Shown: positions 17,327 through 27,412, counted from the first letter of the stretch. The stretch: DNA of 64,000 nt from Bacteriovoracaceae bacterium (GCA_016786485.1 JAEUWD010000017.1:1-64000), one strand, 5' to 3'. The notes: generated by a model not told the origin, from the letters alone. Numbers and translations: made by a program.

Positions 17327-19750
17327 ATGGATAATCTGAAAACGTATGTAAACGATGTTGCCAAGTTTCTCCCAAATATAAGACCTTTGAATGAATTTTT
17401 ACATTTGAATATGTTGCCGGGCCTACAGACAATGCCTTTCTGGCAAGCTATGCGTGAGTCTGCGCTTAAATATTCTCACCTGCCTTTTATGCCCATATCT
17501 TTTTATCAAAACAAATTAAAGTCAGGTGCCATTGATGTCCATATCCTCGATGCTGAAATAAGAGCAGAAGCTAAAGATGAAAAAAGTCAAAATGAAATAC
17601 GAAATACGATTCAGCGAGAAGCTAAAGAATATTATTTCCCAGAAAAAACGTTTCGTCCGATACAAAAGTACATCAGTGAAGAAATTAATCATTCATTGGG
17701 TGAATTAACCGAACCGCTTTTGATTCGTTTACTATCAAGTTTTTATGACCAAGGTTTTTCGTTTTGGAATGTTCCCAAAGCGAATGAAGGTTTTTGGAAG
17801 TGTTTTGTAAACTTAGTAACCAATTCATATTTACCGATTTATCCAATCGATAAAGAACAACTTGTGCACTTCAAAGATAAAACACCAATAGAAGTTGTCA
17901 GCCTTTTATTGCCACAAATTGTTGAAGAAGAATTAGCACAGCTTTATATCGAAGAGAGTTTGCTGAGTTTAAAGGGTTGGTCAGGTTTTATCCAGAATAT
18001 AAATCTTGAGCCTAAGCTTTTAACCGATGAGCGCCACGCTGATCTTTATGACTATCTAGCAGTGAGAATGGTGATTGAGTTAAACTGGATCAGAAAAATT
18101 AAGCCAAGTTTTCAACCAGTTATAAAGTCACAGTTAGGCGCAAACTATCTCAAAAAACGTGAAGTTATGTCTCAAGTTGAATGGCAAGCCTACAAAGTTA
18201 TTCATGAAGCCTATGAAAAAACTTATTACCAAAACATCATTATCAAAATGGCCGAACATGCGAGCAACGCACGTGAAATAAAAAAATGTGAAATACAGTC
18301 ATTTCATTGCATCGATGATCGTGAGTGTTCTCTGATTCGCTTTATGGAAGAATTAGATGATAACTTTAAAGCGTACAGTACACCTGGGCATTTCGGATTA
18401 GACTTTTTCTATAAAGTGTCAGATGAAGCATATCCACAAAAACGTTGTCCCGCGCCGGTTGTTCCCAAATTTATACTTAAAGAAAAAAGAGGCAAGGATG
18501 TTCAGCGTAAAAATAAGATTTATAAATGGCAGAACTCATCCTATCAAAATTTCTTTTTAGAATGGTTCATGTCTTATTTCGATGGTCTTAATTCAATCTT
18601 CAAAATGATTGTTGACGTTTTTCTTCCAACTAAAACGTTTGTACCAAAGTCAGTACGTTTTATGAGAAGTAAGTCAGAAGTTAAAATTTTCAGAAACTCT
18701 GATAACGAAACTTTAAACGGCTTATTTCTGGGTTACACTCACGATGAAGCGGCATTGAGACTTGCAAATGTCTTTAAATCGATAGGTTTAATCCAAGATT
18801 TTGCACCATTAGTTTTTATTATTGGTCACACTTCGACCACGACGAATAATCCGTACTTCACAGCTTATGGTTGTGGAGCATGTTCAGGCCGTAACGGAAG
18901 TTTAAACGCCAAAGTCTTCAGTGAGATCGCTAATGATCCTGAAATTCGAAAAATTCTTAAAGATAATCATGGCGTGCAAATTCCAGAAAATACTATTTTT
19001 GTTTCCGGCGTTCACGATACGTGCAAAGACACAGTGAGAATTTTTAACGTCGATAGGTTAAGTGGTCAACATTATGATTTGGCCAAAAGATTTTCAGAAA
19101 ACCTTAAAATCAGTCTCGCAAAAAATGCCAAACTACGTTGTGCTGATTTTGTGAATGTTCCAAAAGACATTACAGAATCAGAAGCACAAGCATTAACGAT
19201 TGAACGTGCTCACTCAATTTTTGAGCCCCGCCCTGAGTTCGGTCATACACGAAATGCTCTGTGTATCGTAGGCAAGCGCGCTTCGACACGTGGACTTTCA
19301 TTTGATCGTCGAGCATTTTTACAATCTTATGATTACACCATTGATCCAAATGGGGATTATTTGTTGGCAATTCTCGGTGCTGCTATCCCGGTTTGCGGTG
19401 GTATTAATTTAGATTATTTTTATTCACGTATGAACAATCGCGGTATCGGTGCAGGTAGTAAGCTTTCTCATAATGTAACAGGTTTAGTTGCCATTTCAAA
19501 TGGTACTGAAGACGACTTATTAACAGGTCTAGCTCTACAGATGGTTGAATTACACGAACCAATGCGAATCATGTTTGTGGTAACTGTAACGCTTGAAGTG
19601 TTACAAAAAGTACTTAAAGGCAATCAGAACTTATGGGATTGGGTGAATAACGAGTGGGTACGCTTTACGTGTATTGATCCGGTTAAGAAAAAAACATATT
19701 TCTTCCAAAATGGTCAGTTTAGCGAAATTTCTGGGGGCAAATTATGTTAA
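17327..19750 (+). CDS. dabA: Inorganic carbon uptake protein DabA (DUF2309)
   Basis: 807 aa from ATG 17327 (GGAAG 6 nt upstream; ATG 17315 and TTG 17306 are also open). DabA is the carbonic-anhydrase-like cytoplasmic subunit of the DAB complex, which traps CO2 as bicarbonate. Zinc-site residues are all present: Cys328-x-Asp330 (FHCIDDRE), His501 (IIGHTSTTT) and Cys516 (YGCGACSG). Their spacing (2, 171, 15) equals that of the Halothiobacillus protein (C351, D353, H524, C539). It overlaps dabB by 7 bp. Confidence 0.95.
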   Translation: MDNLKTYVNDVAKFLPNIRPLNEFLHLNMLPGLQTMPFWQAMRESALKYSHLPFMPISFYQNKLKSGAIDVHILDAEIRAEAKDEKSQNEIRNTIQREAKEYYFPEKTFRPIQKYISEEINHSLGELTEPLLIRLLSSFYDQGFSFWNVPKANEGFWKCFVNLVTNSYLPIYPIDKEQLVHFKDKTPIEVVSLLLPQIVEEELAQLYIEESLLSLKGWSGFIQNINLEPKLLTDERHADLYDYLAVRMVIELNWIRKIKPSFQPVIKSQLGANYLKKREVMSQVEWQAYKVIHEAYEKTYYQNIIIKMAEHASNAREIKKCEIQSFHCIDDRECSLIRFMEELDDNFKAYSTPGHFGLDFFYKVSDEAYPQKRCPAPVVPKFILKEKRGKDVQRKNKIYKWQNSSYQNFFLEWFMSYFDGLNSIFKMIVDVFLPTKTFVPKSVRFMRSKSEVKIFRNSDNETLNGLFLGYTHDEAALRLANVFKSIGLIQDFAPLVFIIGHTSTTTNNPYFTAYGCGACSGRNGSLNAKVFSEIANDPEIRKILKDNHGVQIPENTIFVSGVHDTCKDTVRIFNVDRLSGQHYDLAKRFSENLKISLAKNAKLRCADFVNVPKDITESEAQALTIERAHSIFEPRPEFGHTRNALCIVGKRASTRGLSFDRRAFLQSYDYTIDPNGDYLLAILGAAIPVCGGINLDYFYSRMNNRGIGAGSKLSHNVTGLVAISNGTEDDLLTGLALQMVELHEPMRIMFVVTVTLEVLQKVLKGNQNLWDWVNNEWVRFTCIDPVKKKTYFFQNGQFSEISGGKLC

Positions 19751-21564
19751 TCAATTATCTTTTCTTAGCTTATTTAGTCCCGTTTATGGCCTTAATTGTT
19801 CTGCTAGTTAAGAAATATTCTGAATCAACAATTCAGCGAATTAGTTTTATTTCAGTTGTGATTCCTTTTCTTTCTAGTGCTGCCTTAGTGGTCGATTATT
19901 TCTTATATAAACGTGGAGTAAGAGAGATTTCATTATTTGAAATTGCCTATGGTGAGCACCATTTTAGTTTCAATCTCTTTGTGGATAAATTAAGCCTATC
20001 GATTCTTTTTTTAACAAGCAGTTTAACATTGTTGGTAATTAAATTCAGTCATACCTATTTACACAAAGAACCAGGCTATCAAAGATTTTTTCGAACAGTT
20101 TCTTTATTTCTATGCGGTCTTTATCTTTTGGCCCTCGCAGGGACGCTCGATCTCTTTTTTGCCGGTTGGGAGATGGTAGGGCTTTCCTCTTTCATGTTAA
20201 TTGCTTTTTATCGCGACCGTACGAGACCAGTGAAAAATGCCTTAAGAATTTTCTCTATTTACCGTCTTTGTGATCTAGGTCTACTCTTCGGTGCCATTAT
20301 CGGTCATCTGCTTTGGGAAGATGCAAATCACTTTTTAACCTTCTTGTCTGAAGGTCGTAACTTACACGAATACGTGGATTATAATTGGGTTCACTTAGTA
20401 GGTTTTCTTTTGATGTTTTCAGCGATTGGTAAGTCGGCCCAATTTCCATTTATCAATTGGCCCGCCCGTGCCATGGAAGGTCCAACTCCATCCAGCGCCA
20501 TTTTTTATGGCGGACTTTCTATTCATTGCGGGGTTTTTTTACTCTATCGGACTTATCCGATTTGGAGTCATTCGTATCTAGTGGTTTATGCTCTGACAGG
20601 TGTAGGTTTATTGACGGCACTATTAGCAACAGGCATTGGGCGTATTCAGCCAAATATTAAAGGTCAGCTGGCCTATCTTTCAGTGGCCCATATTGGTATT
20701 ATGTTTATCGAATTAGCTTGGGGTTTTCATAATTTAGTTATTTTTCATTTTCTTACTCATAGTTTTTTTCGTTGTTACCAAATTTTGACATCTCCATCTT
20801 CAATTGTTGATCATGTGAAAGTTATCGATGCTACTAGTAACATCACGATAAAAAAAGCAATCGAGAATTGGTTACCAATGAAATTGCGGACCACTATTTA
20901 TTCTTTTGCTCTTCAAGAAGGATTTCTTTCAATCTCAGAAAGAGGTTTTTTTCCTTTACCATTCGTACAAATAAAGTTGTGGATGAGAAAAGTTTTTCGA
21001 AGTTACATTACCTTTGCAGTGGTTCCAGTGATCGCTTATTATCTGGCCCATTGGCAGGGACATACAGAAACACATCAAGTTGTGGCTTACATGCTAGGCT
21101 TGCTTGATCTAGTTTTGTCGGCTTCCTGTTTAACTTCGCTAAAAAATCCAAATACGATTTGGAATCGATTCTTAGCAACTCAGATCTTATTTATGGCTTC
21201 AGCTTTTATTTTCAAAGCTCATAGTTATCATGGTGTCATATTGTATTCGATAAGTGCGATTCCGTGTTGGGTGCTTGGTAAGTATGCCTTGATGCAATTT
21301 ACGAACGTCGATATGAAAAAATTCAATGGACTTTACATTACTAATCCTAAAAAAAGTAATCTCTTCTTCATTGCTTTCTTAGGAATGTCAGGCTTCCCAT
21401 TCTTCACGACCTTCTGGGGTGAGGATGTTATTTTTGCGGAAATGTTATTGGAAGGCCCGGTGTTATTAACCATGACGGCACTAAGTATGATGTTTAATGG
21501 ATTAATTTCAGCGCGGATTTTAACCAAAGTTTTTTGGGGTTTTCCAAGTTATATAAAATATTAA
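19744..21564 (+). CDS. dabB: DabB, NuoL-like membrane subunit of the DAB complex
   Basis: 606 aa, about 14 hydrophobic segments and the proton-translocating quinone oxidoreductase signature (GWEMVGLSSFMLIAFYR, SAQFPFINWPARAMEGPTPSSA, HFLTHSFFRC). Family knowledge: DabB is the cation-coupling partner that drives DabA. GGGGG lies within dabA 6 nt before the ATG, and the two genes overlap by 7 bp. The absence of other nuo genes and the adjacency to dabA distinguish it from complex I NuoL. Confidence 0.94.
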   Translation: MLINYLFLAYLVPFMALIVLLVKKYSESTIQRISFISVVIPFLSSAALVVDYFLYKRGVREISLFEIAYGEHHFSFNLFVDKLSLSILFLTSSLTLLVIKFSHTYLHKEPGYQRFFRTVSLFLCGLYLLALAGTLDLFFAGWEMVGLSSFMLIAFYRDRTRPVKNALRIFSIYRLCDLGLLFGAIIGHLLWEDANHFLTFLSEGRNLHEYVDYNWVHLVGFLLMFSAIGKSAQFPFINWPARAMEGPTPSSAIFYGGLSIHCGVFLLYRTYPIWSHSYLVVYALTGVGLLTALLATGIGRIQPNIKGQLAYLSVAHIGIMFIELAWGFHNLVIFHFLTHSFFRCYQILTSPSSIVDHVKVIDATSNITIKKAIENWLPMKLRTTIYSFALQEGFLSISERGFFPLPFVQIKLWMRKVFRSYITFAVVPVIAYYLAHWQGHTETHQVVAYMLGLLDLVLSASCLTSLKNPNTIWNRFLATQILFMASAFIFKAHSYHGVILYSISAIPCWVLGKYALMQFTNVDMKKFNGLYITNPKKSNLFFIAFLGMSGFPFFTTFWGEDVIFAEMLLEGPVLLTMTALSMMFNGLISARILTKVFWGFPSYIKY

Positions 21565-21585
21565 AGAACAAATTTGGAGTCTAAA

Positions 21586-23124
21586 GTGAAAATAAATGAT
21601 GATTTAAAATGCGATATCTCGGCGGGATTTTCCGTTGCTTTGATTGCGCTTCCGCTTTCTATCGGAATTGCTCTGGCGTCAGGTGCACCGGCTTCGTCTG
21701 GGATTATTGCCGCTGTTATTGGTGGGATGATTGGTTCTTGGTTAGGTGGTACACGACTAACCATTAACGGTCCAGCCGCAGGTCTTATCGTTATCGTTCT
21801 CGATGCTATCAACAATATTGGTCAAGGTGATAGCGTGGTCGGGTTTCGAGGTATGCTGGCCGCGGCAGTGGTAGCTGGGGTTATTCAAGTTATTTTTGGC
21901 GCAGTTAAATTAGGTCGCAAAAGTGCCGCATTTCCTGTTTCTGTTATTCACGGAATGATGGCGGCCATTGGGCTTATTATTATAGCTAAGCAAATTCATA
22001 TCTTGATTGGACACACACCAGTCGCAAAAAACCCAGTGATGCTTTTCTTGGAAATTCCAGACGCGATCATGGATTGGCATCCAGTTATTTTGTTAACAGG
22101 ATTAGTGTCGCTTTTTATTATGATATTTTGGCCGAAAATAAAATTTGATCTCATAAAAAAAATCCCGGCTCCGCTGGCAGTTGTTTTGATTGCTTCAGCT
22201 TTTAGTGCGCTACTTTTTTCAGAAGGACAAAACCTTCTAACCATTCCCGGCGATATTACCAGTTGGATTATCTTTCCTGATTTTGGTGCATTAAGCACAT
22301 ACGTTGGATGGAAAGTCGTCATATCATTGGCCTTAGTCGGCTCGCTTGAAACCAGTTTAAGTGCGGCCGCTGTGGATAAATTATCTGATGGCAGAGAACG
22401 TAGTGATCTCGATAAGGATTTAATATCGAAAGGTGTTTGTAATATTTTAAGTGCTTCGATTGGTGGTTTACCAATGATTGCAGAAATCGTTCGAAGTTCG
22501 GCCAATGTTTCTTATGGCGCAAGATCTTGGCGATCAAATTTTATCCATGGATTTTGCATTCTTGTTATGGTTCTGATTCTTCCATCGGCATTAAATTTAA
22601 TTCCGCTTTCAGCATTAGCAGCAGTGCTTATCATGGTTGGTGCACGCTTAGGGAGTCCGGCCCATTTTCGACATGCTTTACATATAGGAAAAGACAATGC
22701 CATCGGATTTTTAGTCACGATGGTGGTAACCGTTGCGGTCGATTTGTTAGTAGGAATTTTTGTTGGAGCTATAGTTCAGTATTTAGTAGGAATTTTACTG
22801 GGGTTGAAAGTTAAAAATACTTTTAAAGCTGACATTATCGAAAATTGCCATGGTAAAACGCTCGAAGTTTTCAAAATTCGCAGTGCTCTTATTTTTAGTA
22901 ATTTTCTAACATTACGTGAAAATTTAACTAAGTGTATGGAGCAAGGTTTGAATGTCGAGCTTGATCTTACAGACTGTGAATACATTGATCACAGTGTCGT
23001 TGATCAATTGGCAGAGCTGGATAAAATTTTTAAAAGTAATGCGAAAACGTTGGAAATTAAGTATTCGCTCTATCATGAGAAGATTGGGATTGATGATAAA
23101 TCAGCTATTAAAAAGCAATCCTAG
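21586..23124 (+). CDS. SulP-family anion permease with STAS domain (possible bicarbonate transporter)
   Basis: 512 aa. GTG 21586 is chosen because GGAG (21576-21579) is 6 nt upstream; a TTG at 21574 overlaps that site. About 10-12 membrane segments open with AGFSVALIALPLSIGIALASGAP, the SulP core. A cytoplasmic STAS domain starts near residue 420 (LDLTDCEYIDHSVVDQL). It lies 21 bp after dabB, so the likely substrate is bicarbonate (BicA-like), though sulfate cannot be excluded from sequence alone. Confidence 0.9.
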   Translation: MKINDDLKCDISAGFSVALIALPLSIGIALASGAPASSGIIAAVIGGMIGSWLGGTRLTINGPAAGLIVIVLDAINNIGQGDSVVGFRGMLAAAVVAGVIQVIFGAVKLGRKSAAFPVSVIHGMMAAIGLIIIAKQIHILIGHTPVAKNPVMLFLEIPDAIMDWHPVILLTGLVSLFIMIFWPKIKFDLIKKIPAPLAVVLIASAFSALLFSEGQNLLTIPGDITSWIIFPDFGALSTYVGWKVVISLALVGSLETSLSAAAVDKLSDGRERSDLDKDLISKGVCNILSASIGGLPMIAEIVRSSANVSYGARSWRSNFIHGFCILVMVLILPSALNLIPLSALAAVLIMVGARLGSPAHFRHALHIGKDNAIGFLVTMVVTVAVDLLVGIFVGAIVQYLVGILLGLKVKNTFKADIIENCHGKTLEVFKIRSALIFSNFLTLRENLTKCMEQGLNVELDLTDCEYIDHSVVDQLAELDKIFKSNAKTLEIKYSLYHEKIGIDDKSAIKKQS

Positions 23125-23356
23125 CTTTATGGCTTAACCTCAAAATATAGTATTTAATAAGCAAAATAAGGGGATTTTGAACTCTTTATTTCAGCCTCAA
23201 TTTCGGCCAGACACCTGTCTAAAACTTAATCATTTTCAGCTTCGGTAATGTCGTAAAATACTTAATAAAATCAGATGGTTGCTGTCTATTTGCGGCCTGC
23301 TTTTATTCCTGTCACCTGGCACTGTGCTTGCAATACTAAGCCTCATCGAGGTGTAT

Positions 23357-24220
23357 ATGATTAAGCAGAAGTCAAAGACGGTATTGAAAAGTGTTTTAGG
23401 GTTTATGGCCCTAGTTCTTTTATTTTCAGGCGTTTATAACGCTATCGTTTTAAACTCTCATAATTTTATGCAAGATAAGGAAATTAAGTTCGTTAAAAGA
23501 CTCGATGAAATCGATGGTGTAGTTAAGAAAGGCAATTTTGTTAAAATTGCTAACGTTCAAACTTTAGTACCTCAAGCTCCTAAAAAAGTTGAAGCAACTT
23601 TTAATACAAATCCGAATACGACAATGGTGGCGGAAGCTCCAATGGTAGCAGGAGCTACACAATCTGCAATTACTAAGCGTCTCGATTTAAAAATGACTGA
23701 GTTTTATAACCAAGAAAAATTCAAGAATCCTTTATCGACAGCTGATTTTGATGGTTCTATTTTTGTTAATGAGGGCATTATTGAAAGTTTAGAAGTAACT
23801 TTACCAAAAGGTGAATCAATCAATATTAGTTATTCAGAAATTTCGGGAAATATTTTTCAATATGAAAGCGAAGGTAATACTTATAGTGGAATGATTTATG
23901 AAGCTGGGACAGATGCATATATGGTGACAATTACCAATGGACCATACCAAGGTTCACGTATGAAATTCCAATCAGCTAATCCTGAAGTCGAAGCCAATCG
24001 TGAAGTGGCTCAAGAAGGTAATGATGCTCAAGAAGTTATCGAACAAGATAGATATGCTAATGACGTGAACTTTGAAATGGAAGTAGCTGAAGCTAATCGT
24101 GAAGTAGCTCAGGAAGTTCAAGAGTTTGTAACGGAAGAAGAAAAAATCGAGCAGTCAGAGATGGCACAGGCCCAGGCAGAAGCAAAAGGGAAGTTTGGTT
24201 TTGATTTTGAAGCTCAATAA
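23357..24220 (+). CDS. Membrane-anchored acidic protein with internal repeat
   Basis: 287 aa. ATG 23357 has GAGG 5 nt upstream; a TTG at 23279 gives a longer frame but no site. One membrane helix (about residues 12-32) is followed by a soluble beta domain and an Ala/Glu/Gln-rich tail. A nine-residue unit, EANREVAQE, occurs twice, 33 codons apart (23990-24016 and 24089-24115). No family is recognised. The downstream gene is convergent, with stops 1 bp apart. Confidence 0.7.
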   Translation: MIKQKSKTVLKSVLGFMALVLLFSGVYNAIVLNSHNFMQDKEIKFVKRLDEIDGVVKKGNFVKIANVQTLVPQAPKKVEATFNTNPNTTMVAEAPMVAGATQSAITKRLDLKMTEFYNQEKFKNPLSTADFDGSIFVNEGIIESLEVTLPKGESINISYSEISGNIFQYESEGNTYSGMIYEAGTDAYMVTITNGPYQGSRMKFQSANPEVEANREVAQEGNDAQEVIEQDRYANDVNFEMEVAEANREVAQEVQEFVTEEEKIEQSEMAQAQAEAKGKFGFDFEAQ

Positions 24221-24221
24221 T

Positions 24222-24848
24222 TTAAAGCGACAGTAATTTTTTTTCGAGTTCTTCGTTTTCAGCGTAGACTTTTAATTTTCCAACTTTAATAACGATTTTA
24301 GTGAAGGGTAGTGGCAGGCGCGCTTGGTTCCAAGCATTTTTAAAAACATATTTCCAACTGACATATGCTCGTAATGGAAAAACAGGTCGTCCAGTTTTTT
24401 CACTGAGTTTAGGAATACCATCTTTCACTTTGTGAAGCGGTCCTCGCGGTCCATCAACGGCCATGGTAAATTTATGGCCTGCTTGAACTTTTCTAACTGC
24501 TTCGATAAAACCTGCGATGGCCCTTCGCGTGGATGAACCACGTACGGTTTGATAACCCAAGTGTCTTAAGGCGGCGTCAGTGTACGAACCATCTTTAGAT
24601 TGTGAAACAAGAACTGCAATATTCGTTTTTTGAAAAAAGCCAATCATACTGTATTCGTCTTGATGAAAAAAAGCATAAAGACAATTTTGACCTGGTCGAG
24701 GTTCACGTGAAGCTAAATCCCACGCCATGATAGCGCGATCAGCCTCATCTTCAAATTCAAGCTTATAACGAAAAGTTGAAGCGACGGCGAAATAAACAAA
24801 GCCGATCATTTTACCAATCAATTCTTCAACGAGGGGATTTCTTTTCAT
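24222..24848 (-). CDS. DUF374 lysophospholipid acyltransferase-like protein
   Basis: 208 aa. It shows FFHQDEYSMIGFF (an H-x3-4-D-like acyltransferase motif), VSQSKDGSYT, GYQTVRGSSTRRAI and AVDGPRGPLHKVKDG, the DUF374 hallmarks of the LPLAT superfamily. Related proteins acylate lipid A-like or glycerolipid acceptors at the inner membrane. It is a single gene with its own upstream region (divergent from 24979). Confidence 0.88.
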   Translation of the reverse strand: MKRNPLVEELIGKMIGFVYFAVASTFRYKLEFEDEADRAIMAWDLASREPRPGQNCLYAFFHQDEYSMIGFFQKTNIAVLVSQSKDGSYTDAALRHLGYQTVRGSSTRRAIAGFIEAVRKVQAGHKFTMAVDGPRGPLHKVKDGIPKLSEKTGRPVFPLRAYVSWKYVFKNAWNQARLPLPFTKIVIKVGKLKVYAENEELEKKLLSL

Positions 24849-24978
24849 AGTTTATTTTAGTCTTTTCAGAGTGAGATGTCGTCCAAGTTTTATACACCGG
24901 CTATAAAAAATTCAAAGTAGATATTCTAAAATTTTAAACTTGATATGATATAACAGTATAAATCTCAAAGGACGGTAT

Positions 24979-25620
24979 ATGAAAATAATTTCTCTAATTT
25001 TAACACTTTTCTTTTCAATGTCTGCGATGAGCCAAGAGAAGGCAACTAAGCCACAACTTAGATTAAATCTAGAGAGTGCAGAGACTGGATATATGACAAC
25101 AGAGGAATTCGAAAACAGTAATATAACCTTAGCGGCATTAGAAAGCTTTTTATACAATCATAACTCTTCACCAGCTTTAATTGTGCGTAAAATTAAAAAA
25201 TTATCACAAAATGTTGAAATGAAATCAATTATCGAAGAAATGCTTAAAAACGATTCGAGTTTGGTGGATGTTCGACTGAATATTATTTTGTCGGATGAAA
25301 TAAGATCAGTTCAAATTCCAACCAGTGATAACAGCATCATGGAAGCTGATTATTTAAAGGTTTCACTTAAAATTGATCTACTACGCAAGGATGACGAGAC
25401 ACTATATTGCACAGATCTTTATACAGAGAGATTGTATTCAGTTGACCTACCTCAAAAAACTTACCTTTCAGATGAGAACGCAGATAATGTTGCTGGAAAA
25501 CTTATTTCAGAACTTCAAAAAAGTCTAAGAGAGTTTTTAGATGGCGAACGTGACTGTATACTTTTAGATACATTTGGAAAATCAAATCAAGAAATCAAAA
25601 TTAAAACGAATAGAATCTAG
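24979..25620 (+). CDS. Secreted protein of unknown function
   Basis: 213 aa with a signal peptide (MKIISLILTLFFSMSAMS-Q). The mature part has an alternating hydrophobic/charged pattern and two cysteines near the C-terminus (LYCTDLY, RDCILL), possibly a disulfide. No family is recognised. GGACGG precedes the ATG. A strong terminator follows directly. Confidence 0.7.
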   Translation: MKIISLILTLFFSMSAMSQEKATKPQLRLNLESAETGYMTTEEFENSNITLAALESFLYNHNSSPALIVRKIKKLSQNVEMKSIIEEMLKNDSSLVDVRLNIILSDEIRSVQIPTSDNSIMEADYLKVSLKIDLLRKDDETLYCTDLYTERLYSVDLPQKTYLSDENADNVAGKLISELQKSLREFLDGERDCILLDTFGKSNQEIKIKTNRI

Positions 25621-25622
25621 AC

Positions 25623-25652
25623 AAAAAAAGGCCGCATAAAGCGGCCCTTTTT
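25623..25652. terminator. Bidirectional intrinsic terminator
   Basis: GGCCGC (25630-25635), loop ATAAA, GCGGCC (25641-25646), with an A-run on the left and a T-run on the right. It can end both the 24979 gene and the minus-strand etf operon. Confidence 0.9.
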
Positions 25653-25654
25653 AT

Positions 25655-26614
25655 TTATTTCCCGAGTAGGGCCTTAAATTCTTGTGTTAACAGTGGAACA
25701 ATTTGAAATAAATCTCCGACAATTCCATAATCAGCTTTGGTGAAAATAGGTGCATCTGGATCAGTGTTGATCGCTACGATACATTTCGAAGTTCTCATCC
25801 CGGCTAAGTGCTGAATAGCGCCAGAAATACCGCAAGCAATATAAAGTGATGGAGAAACGGTTTTACCAGTTTGTCCAACTTGCATCGCATGTGGAGCGTA
25901 ACCAGAATCAACTGCGGCACGTGAAGCACCAACCGTTGCGCCAATGACATCAGCAAGTTCATTTAAAATTTTAAAATTATCTGCGTTCTTCATCGCACGA
26001 CCACCAGAAACAATAATATTGGCTTCTGTTAAATCGACTTTTGAACTCGCACTCTTTACAACTTCTTTTACAATCGCACGAATTGCACCAGCGTTTCCAG
26101 CTACGTCAGCTACAGCACCAGCGCCAGCGGTTGCTGTGCCTAGGCCAAGAGCGTTTGGACGTACCGTAATGAAGTGTGGCTTTGGTCCTTGGATTTCAAC
26201 TTTTGCGTAACACTTACCTGCAAATAGCGGGCGTGTGCCTGCGAATTTATCTCCGTCCATCACAAAGTTTGTTACTTCACTGGCCATACCAGCATCAAAA
26301 CTTCCCGCTACGCGTGGGAATAAATCTTTGCCGAGTGACGTTGCGCCAGCGAAAACGTAATCATAACTTTGTTTTGAAATAAAATCTTTCAAAGCATTGG
26401 CATAACCTTCTGGCGAATATTTTTCTAAACCAGCACCTTTGATTTTGTGAATTTTAGCAGCACCGTATTTGGCTAACTCTTGTACGCCTGTGGCAGAAAT
26501 TTCGCCGATAGCAGCCACTTCAAGTGAATGTCCTGAAAGCTTTGCTAAAATTTCCAGCGTTACGGTCTTAACGTGTTCATTATGTGTCTCTGTGAAAACT
26601 AATATTTTGGCCAT
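25655..26614 (-). CDS. etfA: Electron transfer flavoprotein subunit alpha
   Basis: 319 aa. EtfA binds FAD and passes electrons from acyl-CoA dehydrogenases to ETF:quinone oxidoreductase. The C-terminal FAD domain has SGAIQHLAGMRTS, INTDPDAPIF and DYGIVGD. AAGGAG lies 8 nt before the ATG and overlaps the etfB stop (12-nt gap). It is the last gene of an operon that supplies both ETF subunits plus a dehydrogenase. Confidence 0.97.
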   Translation of the reverse strand: MAKILVFTETHNEHVKTVTLEILAKLSGHSLEVAAIGEISATGVQELAKYGAAKIHKIKGAGLEKYSPEGYANALKDFISKQSYDYVFAGATSLGKDLFPRVAGSFDAGMASEVTNFVMDGDKFAGTRPLFAGKCYAKVEIQGPKPHFITVRPNALGLGTATAGAGAVADVAGNAGAIRAIVKEVVKSASSKVDLTEANIIVSGGRAMKNADNFKILNELADVIGATVGASRAAVDSGYAPHAMQVGQTGKTVSPSLYIACGISGAIQHLAGMRTSKCIVAINTDPDAPIFTKADYGIVGDLFQIVPLLTQEFKALLGK

Positions 26615-26626
26615 GATGTTTACTCC

Positions 26627-27412
26627 TTAAATTGCTTTAGCTTCGTTACGAAGTAGTTGCACTACTTGTTTTACGACGTCTTTTTGTTTTGCAGTATCAG
26701 TGGCATCCATTTTCTTACCAGGTGGTTTTTCTGGTGGTAACTGAAAGTTACTATATTTCACTCTGCGATCAGCATCACTTACACCAACGTCAGCTAATTT
26801 AAATTCAGTCATTGGTTTTTTCTTCGCTTTCATAATCCCTGGAAGTGAAGCGTAACGAGGAGTATTTAAACCTTTGTTACATGCTACGACTGCGGGCTTA
26901 TCAACTTCATAAATCTCAAGTGATCCACCTTCAGTTTCACGCTTAAGTTTCAATTTACCGCCATCTTCAAAACCAACAACCACTGAAACAGAAGGAAGGT
27001 TAAGCATTTGAGCGAGTAATTGCGGAACTTGTAAACAGTCATCATCGATAGCTTGCTTACCAGTTAAGATAAGATCTGGTTTTTTGCCAGACTTATCAAT
27101 CGCTCCTTTAAGTGCTTTTGCAATCATGTATGAATCAAGATTGTCATCAGCTTGAACTAAAATCGCATCGTCTGCACCCATTGCCATGGCAGTTCTTAGC
27201 GCTTCCGTATCTTTCACGCTACCAACTCTTACCACAGTAATATTCGCACTCGCGTTGGTTTGCTTTACTAATAAAGCTTGCTCAACTGCAAATTCATCAT
27301 AGGGGTTCATAATCCACTTGATAGAAGTAGTATCGATAAATGTACCATCGCCACTTGGTTTTACTTTGGTTTCTGTATCAGGAACCTGCTTTACGCAAAC
27401 AAAAATGTTCAT
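26627..27412 (-). CDS. etfB: Electron transfer flavoprotein subunit beta
   Basis: 261 aa, family length. Typical segments: CVKQVPDTETKVKP, NPYDEFAVEQAL, TGKQAIDDDCLQVPQLLAQ (AMP/adenine region) and LNTPRYASLPGIMKAKKKP. EtfB forms the heterodimer with EtfA. GAGGAG precedes the ATG. It sits between the acyl-CoA dehydrogenase and etfA. Confidence 0.97.
   Translation of the reverse strand: MNIFVCVKQVPDTETKVKPSGDGTFIDTTSIKWIMNPYDEFAVEQALLVKQTNASANITVVRVGSVKDTEALRTAMAMGADDAILVQADDNLDSYMIAKALKGAIDKSGKKPDLILTGKQAIDDDCLQVPQLLAQMLNLPSVSVVVGFEDGGKLKLKRETEGGSLEIYEVDKPAVVACNKGLNTPRYASLPGIMKAKKKPMTEFKLADVGVSDADRRVKYSNFQLPPEKPPGKKMDATDTAKQKDVVKQVVQLLRNEAKAI

Noticed and set aside
21996-22505. 169-codon open frame antisense to the SulP permease
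   Set aside because: It is the complement of a conserved membrane protein; no start signal and no recognisable protein features.
23205-23222. AGACA-CC-TGTCT dyad after the SulP gene
   Set aside because: Two-base loop, no T-run; not a credible terminator or operator.
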